64,000 bases of DNA from Jeongeupia sp. USM3 (GCF_001808185.1 NZ_CP017668.1:1922001-1986000), one strand, 5' to 3'. Shown: positions 8,396-15,817, counted from the stretch's first letter. Made by a program: numbers and translations. The notes: generated by a model not told the origin, from the sequence alone.

Positions 8396-9094
8396 CTAGA
8401 AGCGGAAGTCGTTGGGCCCCGGTAGATTCACACTGAAATTGGCCAGATTCGGGGCAAAGACGCCGGACGCCACCGGCGCCTTGGTCACCCCCCCCCAATC
8501 GGCCGAGCTGTTGAAGCCTTTTTGCCCGGTGCTCTTGTGGGTGAGAATCAGGAAAGCGACCTGCCCCCACATCTTTTCGAAGGCCGGGCGGGTATACGAC
8601 TTGATCCCGACCGCCGGATCTCCGACCAGAACCCACTGATCCGAAATACCCTTCACCACGACAAAATGGCGATAGCCGCCCAAGTCCAGCACCACGATCG
8701 CCGGCACGCCAATATCCGCCAGATCGTTCAACGAAATCTTGAAGCCGTTGGCCTCGAAACCCAGGCTTTCCACGTAGGTTTTCATATCGGCCATTGAAAA
8801 CCCGTACTTCTGGATCAACCCCTGATTGCCATGTGCATACATGCCCTTGAAGACCTGAGCCTCGTCGGTCGAATGCGTATAGTGATAATTCAGCAAGGTC
8901 GCCAATGCGGCCGAACCGCAGCTGAAGTCGTATTTTTGCCGAACGGTATTGGTGAAGGCCTTTTCCTTGAAGGTCGTCACATTGATCTGATAGCTGTTGA
9001 ACGGCCCGGTGGCCACTGAGATCGGCGCGCTCCAAGCCGCGTTGCCAACCATGGACAGCACGATGGCGGCAATTTTCATCCCCTGATTACGCAT
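8396..9094 (-). CDS. C39-type cysteine peptidase, FapD-like (locus 1)
   Basis: A 232-residue exported peptidase of the C39 (bacteriocin-processing) family without any ABC-transporter domain. The signal peptide ends near AAWSA. The active site is complete: Gln and Cys in RQKYDFSCGSAA, His in GGYRHFVVVKG, Asp in VGDPAVG. In Pseudomonas, FapD is the equivalent stand-alone C39 protein and is needed for secretion or processing of Fap amyloid subunits. The locus 2 counterpart is at 22798-23478. GGGAGG precedes the ATG with short (4 nt) spacing. The protein has a Gly/Asn-rich tail. The family is certain; the amyloid role follows from context. Confidence 0.85.
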   Translation of the reverse strand: MRNQGMKIAAIVLSMVGNAAWSAPISVATGPFNSYQINVTTFKEKAFTNTVRQKYDFSCGSAALATLLNYHYTHSTDEAQVFKGMYAHGNQGLIQKYGFSMADMKTYVESLGFEANGFKISLNDLADIGVPAIVVLDLGGYRHFVVVKGISDQWVLVGDPAVGIKSYTRPAFEKMWGQVAFLILTHKSTGQKGFNSSADWGGVTKAPVASGVFAPNLANFSVNLPGPNDFRF

Positions 9095-9114
9095 GCATCC
9101 TCCCGTACACGGCG

Positions 9115-9483
9115 CTACTGCACGGCGACATTCAAAATCGTCGAGTTCTGGATCATCACCGAATTGCCGGTGTTCTGGATGATGGTGCCGATGCCGTTCA
9201 TCCCGGCCAGTGCGCCGGCGCCGATCGTGTTCGCACCGGACGCGACATGCTCGAGTGCGCTGATCACGCTGCCGGTCTGCGCCGCGATATTCGCGGTCGT
9301 CATGGTTTCCTTGATCTTGGTGCTGGCGACCCCCGCGGTTCCCTGCTGCGCGGACAAGTCATCCACCGCCGCCGAAGCCGCCGGCAGCACCAGACGATCG
9401 CCGATCTCCGGCAGGTCGACGGCGTGCACGACACCGGCGATACCCCACACCAGCGTCACCATGATTGCCTTCGTTGCTTTCAT
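9115..9483 (-). CDS. Small exported protein with fibre-like C-terminal motif (locus 1)
   Basis: A 122-residue exported protein with a signal peptide ending near VVHA. The mature part is Ala/Thr/Ser/Gly-rich. Its C-terminus, MNGIGTIIQNTGNSVMIQNS and then TILNV, aligns without gaps to the C-termini of the next two upstream genes: NG-hydrophobic-G, two or three residues, N-[AT]-G, then a Gln-containing strand. I do not recognise a named family. Position between other repeat proteins and a FapD-like peptidase suggests a minor or nucleating fibre subunit (inference). An in-frame GTG one codon upstream is also possible; ATG is preferred. Confidence 0.7.
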   Translation of the reverse strand: MKATKAIMVTLVWGIAGVVHAVDLPEIGDRLVLPAASAAVDDLSAQQGTAGVASTKIKETMTTANIAAQTGSVISALEHVASGANTIGAGALAGMNGIGTIIQNTGNSVMIQNSTILNVAVQ

Positions 9484-9564
9484 CACACCCCCCGCTCTGC
9501 ACTGGCAGCACCTTCTGCACTACCGCACAATAATCCGACCGCGAGTATGCCATCCGGCCCGCCG

Positions 9565-9873
9565 CTAGCGCAGCGATTGCACATTGGCCCCGACACTGAT
9601 CGATTGCTGGATCAGCGCGTTATTGCCGGTATTGGCCGACACCACGCCAAAGCCGTTGATATTGACGTTGTTGATCTCGGTATTGCCGGACGACATCACC
9701 GGCACAACCGGGCTAGGCCCGAGGAGTCCGGTCGATGCACTGACGGTACCGAGCTGATTGACATTGATCGCATTCGTATCGATGTCGATCCGGTTGTTTT
9801 CGATCATGGCCACCGGCTGTTCGGCAAATGCCCATGCCGAAACCAGCGCAAGACCGAATGCAATTCTGAGCAT
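9565..9873 (-). CDS. Small exported two-repeat protein (locus 1)
   Basis: A 102-residue exported protein with the signal peptide MLRIAFGLALVSAWAFA. The mature protein holds two related units: INVNQLGTVSASTG near residues 35-48 and VNINGFGVVSANTGNNALIQ near 70-89. The second unit aligns with the C-termini of both neighbours in the operon. The alternation of Asn, Val and Gln is typical of beta-solenoid or amyloid subunits such as curlin and FapC, but the motif differs from both. The ribosome site GGGAGGGG is strong. It is a candidate fibre subunit (inference); no named family is recognised. Confidence 0.7.
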   Translation of the reverse strand: MLRIAFGLALVSAWAFAEQPVAMIENNRIDIDTNAINVNQLGTVSASTGLLGPSPVVPVMSSGNTEINNVNINGFGVVSANTGNNALIQQSISVGANVQSLR

Positions 9874-9992
9874 TGACCCCTCCCGTCCGCATTGCCCGCC
9901 GCATCGACGCATGCCGATGCGCAGTCAGGTTGGGGCAACCGGGATCCCGACTGCGAATCCCGGTCAGCCCGTCTCAACTCAGCAATCCCCGT

Positions 9993-10841
9993 TTACGGCA
10001 GGATGCTGGCGTTGATCTGCACATTGTTTTGTTGCTGTTGCAGCGAACCCAGACCGGCGTTGTTCTGCAAGGCACCGACACCGTTGACCGTCACACCGGC
10101 AATCGACGCCGCACCCGAGGTCAGCGACACGAACGACACGCCGGTGCCCGCACCGCCATCGGCGCCGCTGCCGGCGCCGGCACCGTTGCCACCGGCGCCA
10201 CCGGTACCGAGGCCAACCCCTGCGCCGAACAGTGCACCAAGACCGACACCCACGCCTGCACCACCGTTGCCGCCGCTGCCGCCGTTTGCGTTGCTGTTGG
10301 CATCACCGCCACCGCTCCTGTTGCTCGAGCCCATCAACGGGAAGGCCAGCGCCAGACCGCCCTGGTCGGCATCGATCCGGTTCTTGTTGATGTTGGTGGT
10401 CGTGGTGGTCGTGGTCGTGTTGAACGAGTTGTACGCCTTGTTCGACGTATTGCCGACGTCCTTCCACGACGCAGCGGTGCCGCCGGTGGTTGCCGACACG
10501 CTGCCGTTCTTGGCCGAGCTGTTGGCCGAGTTGTCGCTGTTGGTCTTGGTCCTAGTGTCGATATCGATGTCGGTCGATGTCTTGGTGTAGGTCTTGGTGT
10601 AGGTCTTGGTAGACGTAGACGTCTTGTCGTGCGAATCGGTCTTCGTGTAGGTCTTGTTGTTCGAATTGGTGTTGGTGCGATCGTGCGAATCGTTCGAGAT
10701 CGCCACGCTACCGTCATCCGCCGCCGCACTGTCGAACACCGGCACCTGTGCCGTGTTGTTCGAGTTGTTGTCGATAACGGCCCAAGCCGCAGACGTACCG
10801 AACGCCATGGTCAGACCGGCGATGATTGCTAGCTTCTTCAT
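9993..10841 (-). CDS. Low-complexity exported protein, candidate matrix or amyloid subunit (locus 1)
   Basis: A 282-residue exported protein, first gene of the operon. Residues 1-21 form a signal peptide. Residues 22-155 are extremely rich in Asn, Thr, Ser, Lys and Asp, with a TKTY repeat at about 61-90 and a run of eight Thr near 142-149. Residues 175-235 are almost pure Gly/Ala/Asn/Ser. The C-terminus (TVNGVGALQNNAGLGSLQQQ) carries the same motif as the two downstream small proteins. DNA encoding the Thr/Lys part contains 12-bp tandem units, so length can change in frame. GAGGAG precedes the ATG; a GTG one codon earlier is also open. No named family is recognised. I infer the major structural component of a secreted fibre or matrix. 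Confidence 0.72.
   Translation of the reverse strand: MKKLAIIAGLTMAFGTSAAWAVIDNNSNNTAQVPVFDSAAADDGSVAISNDSHDRTNTNSNNKTYTKTDSHDKTSTSTKTYTKTYTKTSTDIDIDTRTKTNSDNSANSSAKNGSVSATTGGTAASWKDVGNTSNKAYNSFNTTTTTTTTNINKNRIDADQGGLALAFPLMGSSNRSGGGDANSNANGGSGGNGGAGVGVGLGALFGAGVGLGTGGAGGNGAGAGSGADGGAGTGVSFVSLTSGAASIAGVTVNGVGALQNNAGLGSLQQQQNNVQINASILP
10579..10610. repeat. 12-bp tandem repeat in the low-complexity gene
   Basis: Two exact copies of GTCTTGGTGTAG (10579-10590 and 10591-10602) plus eight more bases, with degenerate copies continuing to about 10660. Each unit encodes four residues (TKTY in the minus strand), so gain or loss keeps the frame. Confidence 0.85.
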
Positions 10842-11181
10842 CACATTATCTCCTCAGACAAGTGATCCCTTACGGGAAGAGCGCGCCCAATCCAGCGGAC
10901 GCAGTCTTGACATTGCAACAGCCATGCCAGCTTAGAAAATGTCGCCTAATGCATTGTATCAACAGGGTTTTTCGTAAAACCCACCGGCACCACGGCCGGA
11001 TTTTCGCTAATGGCGCTGTCTCAGCCGTGAAACAGTGCATCGCCGGCGCCGCACGCGCCCCAGGCTCGAAACCCAGGCCCGGCCTTGCACCGCGCCGGAT
11101 TCGGCAGCACCGGGCCAGGATGTTTCAAGATTGATACACCCTGGCTCCGAGCGACATCGACATTCCTGTGCAAGCACCAGA
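10842..11181. other. Upstream region of the locus 1 operon
   Basis: There are 340 gene-free bp between the start of the low-complexity gene and the stop of the RDD gene. Apart from the sigma-54 promoter at 10914-10929, I see TATCAACAGGGTTTT at 10957-10971, one base off the IHF consensus spacing. It lies about 28 bp upstream of the promoter, where a DNA-bending site would be useful. The rest shows no gene or clear repeat. Confidence 0.45.
10914..10929 (-). promoter_or_regulatory. Sigma-54 promoter of the locus 1 operon
   Basis: On the minus strand the site reads TGGCATGGCTGTTGCA. GG and GC are separated by exactly 10 bases and only one base differs from the TGGCAC-N5-TTGCA consensus. It lies 73 bp before the ATG of the first gene, predicting a leader of roughly 60 nt. 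It matches the presence of a GAFTGA-containing activator in the same locus and the equivalent promoter at 25620-25635. Confidence 0.82.
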
Positions 11182-11736
11182 TTAAGCGGTTCGGGCGCGT
11201 GGCGGGATGCGGACGATGCGGGTCCCGGCAACGCGGTCCTGCAGCAGCAGGCCGTCGCGATCGAACCACGCCCAGACGAACGGCGCCATCAGCCAGGCGC
11301 AGCTCATCCACGCCCAGGGCAGCCAGGCGCGATCGTGCCAGGCCAGCGCCCACAGCGGCGCACACGGCAGGTAGCAGATGGCCGCAGCGACAAAACGCAT
11401 GACCAGTGCCGGCCACGGCGCCCGCCCACCCGCTGCGCCATCGAGCCGCAAGCGCCAGGTTTTCATCGCCAGCGTCTGGCCGCCGCGGCGCCAGCACAGC
11501 GTGAAATAGCCGAACACCGCAGTCACCAGCACCGCAAAATTCAGCGCCCGCAAGCCGGCACTGGCCGAAACCGCCGTCACCGGCGCGCCGGTCAGCAGCT
11601 GGAATCCGAGCTGATACAGCACCTGCACCAGCAGGACGACCGGGATCAACAGCAACAGCTCGTACCACCAGGCGAAGCAGCGTCGCCACCAGCCTGCCAG
11701 CGGCAAGGCATCGGTCTGCAGGGAAGAAAGGCTCAA
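11182..11736 (-). CDS. RDD family membrane protein
   Basis: A 184-residue inner-membrane protein of the RDD family, named for its conserved Arg-Asp-Asp residues. There are about three or four hydrophobic segments: LLLLIPVVLLVQVLYQL, ALNFAVLVTAVFGYF, VMRFVAAAICYLPC, and WMSCAWLMAPFVWAW. The C-terminal DRVAGTRIVRIP box is typical. Function in the family is largely unknown, with ion antiport proposed for some members. It is the last gene of a four-gene operon (sigma factor, DUF3619, DUF3106, RDD), starting 2 bp after the DUF3106 stop. Confidence 0.85.
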   Translation of the reverse strand: MSLSSLQTDALPLAGWWRRCFAWWYELLLLIPVVLLVQVLYQLGFQLLTGAPVTAVSASAGLRALNFAVLVTAVFGYFTLCWRRGGQTLAMKTWRLRLDGAAGGRAPWPALVMRFVAAAICYLPCAPLWALAWHDRAWLPWAWMSCAWLMAPFVWAWFDRDGLLLQDRVAGTRIVRIPPRARTA

Positions 11737-11738
11737 GA

Positions 11739-12125
11739 TCAGTGTCCGCGTCGAAGGGAGGCTGGCGCCGAGGCCACGGCGCTGGCGGAACGGCGTGCCT
11801 GAACCAGCCGTTCACGCTCGGCCGGCGGCAGGCTTTGCCATTTGCGATAGTTGTCACGCGCCTTGGCGCGCTGTTCGGGGGTCAGTCTGGCCCATTCGCC
11901 CAGGCGGGCCCGCAGGCGCGCCTGCTGTTCGGGCGGCAGCGCCGGGTACTGCTCGGCCAGCTTGGCCAGCCGGTCGCGCCGATGAGCCGGCATGCTCGCC
12001 CATTCCTGGGCATACGGCACCAGCAGCGATTGCGACTGCGGCGGCAGGCTCTGCCAGCTCGGTGCCGCCCAGGCTGGCAATGCCGTCAGAATCAGCAGCA
12101 GACTCAGCGCGATTTGGCGTGCCAT
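11739..12125 (-). CDS. DUF3106 domain exported protein
   Basis: A 128-residue exported protein with the signal peptide MARQIALSLLLILTALPAWA. The mature part is built of repeats around W-x-x-L/M-P or PEQR landmarks (SWQSLPPQ, EWASMPAHRR, YPALPPEQQ, EWARLTPEQR, KWQSLPPAER), as in DUF3106, a betaproteobacterial periplasmic family of unknown function. The start overlaps the DUF3619 gene by 22 bp. It may help sense or buffer an envelope signal for the sigma factor encoded first in the operon (inference only). Confidence 0.85.
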   Translation of the reverse strand: MARQIALSLLLILTALPAWAAPSWQSLPPQSQSLLVPYAQEWASMPAHRRDRLAKLAEQYPALPPEQQARLRARLGEWARLTPEQRAKARDNYRKWQSLPPAERERLVQARRSASAVASAPASLRRGH

Positions 12126-12469
12126 GTATCGAAGTTTCCGTTGACGAGCATGTCCAGCGGAATCTCGTCGGTCATCAGTTGTTTGTCGAACGCATATTCG
12201 GCTTCGCGCTGATGCCAGTACCAGCCCGAACCGGCCAGCAGCGCCGCGCCCAGTGCGCCGGCAGCAATCACCGTCCGCGCATGGCCGTGTCCGGCCAGCC
12301 AGGCACCCGCCGACGTGATCCGGCCGCGCAGCGTACCGTGGCGGGCATGTGCCAGCGCATTCCGGCGGGCTTCGGCCAGGCGTTGCGCCGCTTTCGGCGA
12401 CACCGGCGCATCGGCGAGCTGCCGGAGCAGCGATGCATCGCCACGCTTGTTGGAAGGACTGACAGACAT
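12104..12469 (-). CDS. DUF3619 membrane protein, candidate regulator of the sigma factor
   Basis: A 121-residue protein: about 55 cytoplasmic residues with a helical AAQRLAEARRNALAHAR segment, one membrane span (VIAAGALGAALLAGSGWYW), and a short outer tail ending DMLVNGNFDTWHAKSR. This is the DUF3619 pattern, always seen next to a sigma-70-like gene in betaproteobacteria. That layout resembles an anti-sigma factor. GGAGGG lies 7 bases before the ATG at 12469; the frame is open for five more codons upstream. It is the second gene of the operon. An anti-sigma role is inference. Confidence 0.82.
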   Translation of the reverse strand: MSVSPSNKRGDASLLRQLADAPVSPKAAQRLAEARRNALAHARHGTLRGRITSAGAWLAGHGHARTVIAAGALGAALLAGSGWYWHQREAEYAFDKQLMTDEIPLDMLVNGNFDTWHAKSR

Positions 12470-12484
12470 GAGGGCACCCTCCAT

Positions 12485-13054
12485 TCAATCGGCCTGCCAC
12501 TGCACGCCGTGCTGGCCCAGCCAGGCGGCGAGCGCGTGCGTCGCACGCGAGCAGTGGGTCTTGACGCTGCCGTCCGAGCAGCCCATCACGGCGGCGGTCT
12601 CGGCCACGTCGAACTCTTCCCAGTAACGCAGCAGAAACGCTTCGCGTTGACGCGGCGGCAGCTTGGCGATCCCTTCCTCGATCAGCGCCATCACCCGCGC
12701 CTGATCGTGGATCGTTTCAGGGCTTGGCGAGGTCGGCTGATTCGGCAGCCAGTCGAGCGGATCGTTCGCGTCGGCATCCGCGTCGTCGGACTGGAAGCTC
12801 GACAGCAGCACCGTCCACCAGCTGCGGGTCTTCTGCCGCCGGTAATGGTCGCGGATCGCGTTCTGCAGGATGCGCTGGAACAGCAGCGGCAGTTCGGCCG
12901 GCGGCTTGCCGGCGTAGCGCTCGGTCAGCCGCAGCATCGCGTCCTGCACCAGATCGAGCGCGACATCCTCGTTCTGCGTCGCGAACATCGCCTGCCTGAA
13001 GGCGCGTTTTTCGACCTCGGCCAGGAAGGTGGCGAGTTCAGCCTGCGTCGCCAG
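12485..13054 (-). CDS. RNA polymerase sigma factor (ECF-like), probable CTG start
   Basis: A sigma-70 family factor of about 189 residues. Region 2 is visible around ALDLVQDAMLRLTERY and region 4 around LPPRQREAFLLRYWEEFDVAETAAVMGCSDGSVKTH (cited as landmarks from LPPRQREAF to GSVKTH). It lacks regions 1 and 3, so is ECF-like. No ATG fits. The family usually begins MAT-x-x-EL, and here ALATQAEL follows a perfect GAGGAG site with 6-nt spacing to a CTG codon (13052-13054). I therefore take CTG as start, with an in-frame ATG 39 codons upstream (13171) as the alternative. It heads the operon with DUF3619, DUF3106 and RDD. Confidence 0.82.
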   Translation of the reverse strand: MATQAELATFLAEVEKRAFRQAMFATQNEDVALDLVQDAMLRLTERYAGKPPAELPLLFQRILQNAIRDHYRRQKTRSWWTVLLSSFQSDDADADANDPLDWLPNQPTSPSPETIHDQARVMALIEEGIAKLPPRQREAFLLRYWEEFDVAETAAVMGCSDGSVKTHCSRATHALAAWLGQHGVQWQAD

Positions 13055-13478
13055 AGCCCTCTCCTCGATACCGGGTTGAAAATCAGCGGCGATGCTAGCA
13101 AAGCACAGTTGACGAGGCCAGAAAAACTTGCCAAGGCAAGATCGATCCGCTAACGTCACACGTTCACCCAATCCAGATCAGCGTCGTTCGCCGAAGCGGC
13201 AATCGACGCACCGAATGGCACCGCCCGCGCAACACACCGCAGTCGTCCCCAACTCGGGCCACAAGCCCGATCGAAGGCGGCCCGCCCGGTAAAAGAACTC
13301 GGATTTGCGGCATGGCCGATTGTCGAGGACCACGGTACGACGCATACCTGCGCCGTCCCAGAACCGCTTGCACGCCAGCAAGCGATTCACCCGGTCCGAA
13401 GACTAAGCGTGTCAGCAAGTTCAACCCTGGATGGCAGGAGCTATCTAAAACATTTCACTTCGTTGTGAGGGTGATCCC
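13055..13478. other. Divergent upstream region of the sigma factor and ilv operons
   Basis: There are about 424 bp without a convincing gene; small frames here are out of keeping with neighbours. A possible ilv promoter is TTCAAC with 16-bp spacing to TATCTA near 13420-13447, and is weak. No leader peptide rich in Ile/Val/Leu codons with a terminator could be identified, so there is no visible evidence of attenuation. Confidence 0.35.
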
Positions 13479-15245
13479 ATGGAAATCTCAGGCGCTGAGA
13501 TCGTCACCCGCTGTCTGCAGGAAGAAGGCGTTGAATTCGTCTTCGGCTATCCGGGCGGCGCGGTTCTGGAAATCTACGACGCAATATTCAAGCAAGAACA
13601 ATTCAAGCACGTGCTCGTCCGGCACGAGCAGGCCGCGGTGCACGCCGCCGACGCCTACTCGCGCTCGAGCGACAAGGTCGGCGTGGCGCTCGTCACTTCC
13701 GGCCCCGGTGCCACCAATGCCATCACCGGCATCGCCACCGCCTACATGGACTCGATCCCGATGGTCGTGCTGTCCGGCCAGGTCGGCACGCCGGTGATCG
13801 GTTCGGACGCGTTCCAGGAAGTCGACATGGTCGGCTGTTCGCGCCCGATCGTGAAACACAACTTCCTCGTGAAGGACGTGCGCGATCTCGCCGCCACCTT
13901 CAAGAAAGCGTTCTACATCGCCGCCACCGGTCGCCCGGGCCCGGTCGTCATCGACATTCCCAAGGACGTGACGCAGGCCAAGTGCGTGTTCGAGTACCCG
14001 AAGTCGGTGTCGATCCGCAGCTACAACCCGCCGACCAAGGGCCATCCGGGCCAGATCAAGAAGGCCGCCCAGTTGCTGAGCGAGGCCAAGCGCCCGTTCA
14101 TCTACGTCGGCGGCGGCGCCGTTCAGGGCGGTGCCGGTGACCTCGTCACCGAACTGGTCAAGCACCTGAACGTGCCGTGCACCAACACGCTGATGGGCCT
14201 CGGTGCGCTCGACGGTACCGATCCGAACTTCGTCGGCATGCTCGGCATGCACGGCACCTACGAAGCCAACCTGGCAATGCAGTACTGCGACGTACTGATC
14301 GCGATCGGCGCACGCTTCGACGACCGCGTGATCTCGGTGCCGAGCCAGTTCCTGTCGAACCCGAAGAAGATCGTCCACATCGACGTCGACCCGAGCTCGA
14401 TCGCCAAGCGCGTCAAGGTCGACGTGCCCATCGTCGGCGACGTCAAGCACGTGCTGACCGACCTGATCACGGTGCTGAAGGAAACCGGCCTCAAGCCGGG
14501 CGCCGACGCCCTCGCCGGCTGGTGGAAGCAAATCGACGAATGGCGCAAGCCGAACAGCCTGCTGTACACGCCGTCGACCGAGGTGATCAAGCCGCAGCAC
14601 GTGATCGAAACGCTGTGGAACGTGACCAATGGCGAAGCCATCGTCACCTCCGACGTCGGCCAGCACCAGATGTGGGCGGCGCAGTACTACAAGTTCCGCC
14701 GGCCCAAGCAGTGGATCAACTCTGGCGGCCTCGGCACCATGGGCTTCGGCCTGCCGGCCGCGATGGGCGCGCAGCTCGCCAACCCGGATGCGCAGGTCGC
14801 CTGCGTCACCGGCGAAGGCTCGATCCAGATGAACATCCAGGAGCTGTCGACCTGCAAGCAGTACCACACGCCGGTGAAGGTGCTGAGCCTGAACAACCGC
14901 TACCTCGGCATGGTCCGCCAGTGGCAGGAGTTCTTCTACGGCACGCGCTACTCCGAGTCGTACATGGACGCGCTGCCCGATTTCGTCAAGGTTGCCGAGG
15001 CCTACGGCCACGTCGGCTTCAAGGTCGAGAACCCGGCCGACGTCGAGCCGGTGCTGAAGGAAGCCTTCGGCCCGTCGCTGAAGGAACGGCTGGTGTTCAT
15101 CGACTTCCGCACCGACCAGACCGAGAACGTGTTCCCGATGATCCAGAACGGCAAGGGCCTGAACCAGATGGACCTGCCACCGCACATGCGCGGCATGCAG
15201 CAGGTGCCGTTCGACAACAACCGTGATTACGGCAATCTCGCCTAA
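13479..15245 (+). CDS. ilvB: Acetolactate synthase, large catalytic subunit
   Basis: A 588-residue thiamine-diphosphate enzyme that condenses two pyruvates, or pyruvate with 2-oxobutyrate, at the first shared step of valine, leucine and isoleucine synthesis. The N-terminal catalytic Glu is in VRHEQAAVHAADAY, the FAD-binding centre is in the middle, and the ThDP/Mg motif runs from GEGSIQMNIQELSTC to LNNRYLGMVRQWQ. The ATG follows GAGGGTGATCCC. It is followed by ilvN after 12 bp and by ilvC, a biosynthetic operon. The anabolic isozyme is indicated by this linkage to a regulatory subunit. Confidence 0.95.
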   Translation: MEISGAEIVTRCLQEEGVEFVFGYPGGAVLEIYDAIFKQEQFKHVLVRHEQAAVHAADAYSRSSDKVGVALVTSGPGATNAITGIATAYMDSIPMVVLSGQVGTPVIGSDAFQEVDMVGCSRPIVKHNFLVKDVRDLAATFKKAFYIAATGRPGPVVIDIPKDVTQAKCVFEYPKSVSIRSYNPPTKGHPGQIKKAAQLLSEAKRPFIYVGGGAVQGGAGDLVTELVKHLNVPCTNTLMGLGALDGTDPNFVGMLGMHGTYEANLAMQYCDVLIAIGARFDDRVISVPSQFLSNPKKIVHIDVDPSSIAKRVKVDVPIVGDVKHVLTDLITVLKETGLKPGADALAGWWKQIDEWRKPNSLLYTPSTEVIKPQHVIETLWNVTNGEAIVTSDVGQHQMWAAQYYKFRRPKQWINSGGLGTMGFGLPAAMGAQLANPDAQVACVTGEGSIQMNIQELSTCKQYHTPVKVLSLNNRYLGMVRQWQEFFYGTRYSESYMDALPDFVKVAEAYGHVGFKVENPADVEPVLKEAFGPSLKERLVFIDFRTDQTENVFPMIQNGKGLNQMDLPPHMRGMQQVPFDNNRDYGNLA

Positions 15246-15257
15246 GGAGGAACGAAC

Positions 15258-15749
15258 ATGCGACACATTCTTTCCATCCTGATCGAGAACGAAGCCGGCG
15301 CGCTGTCGCGCGTCACCGGGCTGTTTTCGGCGCGCGGCTACAACATCGACTCGCTGACGGTGCAAACCACCGAAGACGCGACGCTCTCGCGCATGACGAT
15401 CGTCACCCACGGTTCCGATGACGTGATCGAGCAGATCACCAAGCAGCTCAACAAGCTGATCGAAGTGGTCAAGGTGATCGACCTGAACGAGGCCGAGCAC
15501 ATCGAGCGCGAGCTGATGCTGATCAAGGTGCGCGCGACCGGCAAGGACCGCGACGAGATGAAGCGGATGGCGGAAATCTTCCGCGGCCGCATCATCGACG
15601 TCACCGAAAAGAGCTACACGATCGAACTGACCGGTGCCGGCGACAAGCTCGACGCCTTCATCAAGGCGATCGACCCGGCGGTGATCCTCGAAACCGTGCG
15701 TACCGGTGCCTCGGGCATCGGTCGCGGTGAACGCATTCTGAAAGTCTGA
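15258..15749 (+). CDS. ilvN: Acetolactate synthase, small regulatory subunit
   Basis: A 163-residue regulatory subunit of acetolactate synthase (IlvN/IlvH type). The ACT domain is at the N-terminus (HILSILIENEAGALSRVTGL, with FSARGYNIDSL next) and a second ferredoxin-like domain makes the C-terminal half. It confers valine feedback control on IlvB. AAGGAGG lies just upstream, and the gene sits 12 bp after ilvB. Confidence 0.95.
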   Translation: MRHILSILIENEAGALSRVTGLFSARGYNIDSLTVQTTEDATLSRMTIVTHGSDDVIEQITKQLNKLIEVVKVIDLNEAEHIERELMLIKVRATGKDRDEMKRMAEIFRGRIIDVTEKSYTIELTGAGDKLDAFIKAIDPAVILETVRTGASGIGRGERILKV

Positions 15750-15817
15750 ACACCGGCCAGCGCACGCGGTCCGGACTGCGTGCCTTGCCCGCCCCCATTT
15801 CAATAGGAGTTAATCTC

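Noticed and set aside
8396..9094. C39 peptidase as part of a bacteriocin exporter
   Set aside because: There is no ABC-transporter domain or gene nearby, the peptidase has its own signal peptide, and a FapF-like pore and repeat proteins surround it.
9115..10841. Curli (csg) system
   Set aside because: No CsgG, CsgE or CsgF relatives are present and the repeats lack the curlin S-x5-Q-x-G-x2-N-x-A-x3-Q pattern; Fap-type accessory genes fit better.
13488..15803. 771-codon minus-strand open frame opposite ilvB and ilvN
   Set aside because: Same artefact; the plus strand carries unmistakable acetolactate synthase genes.
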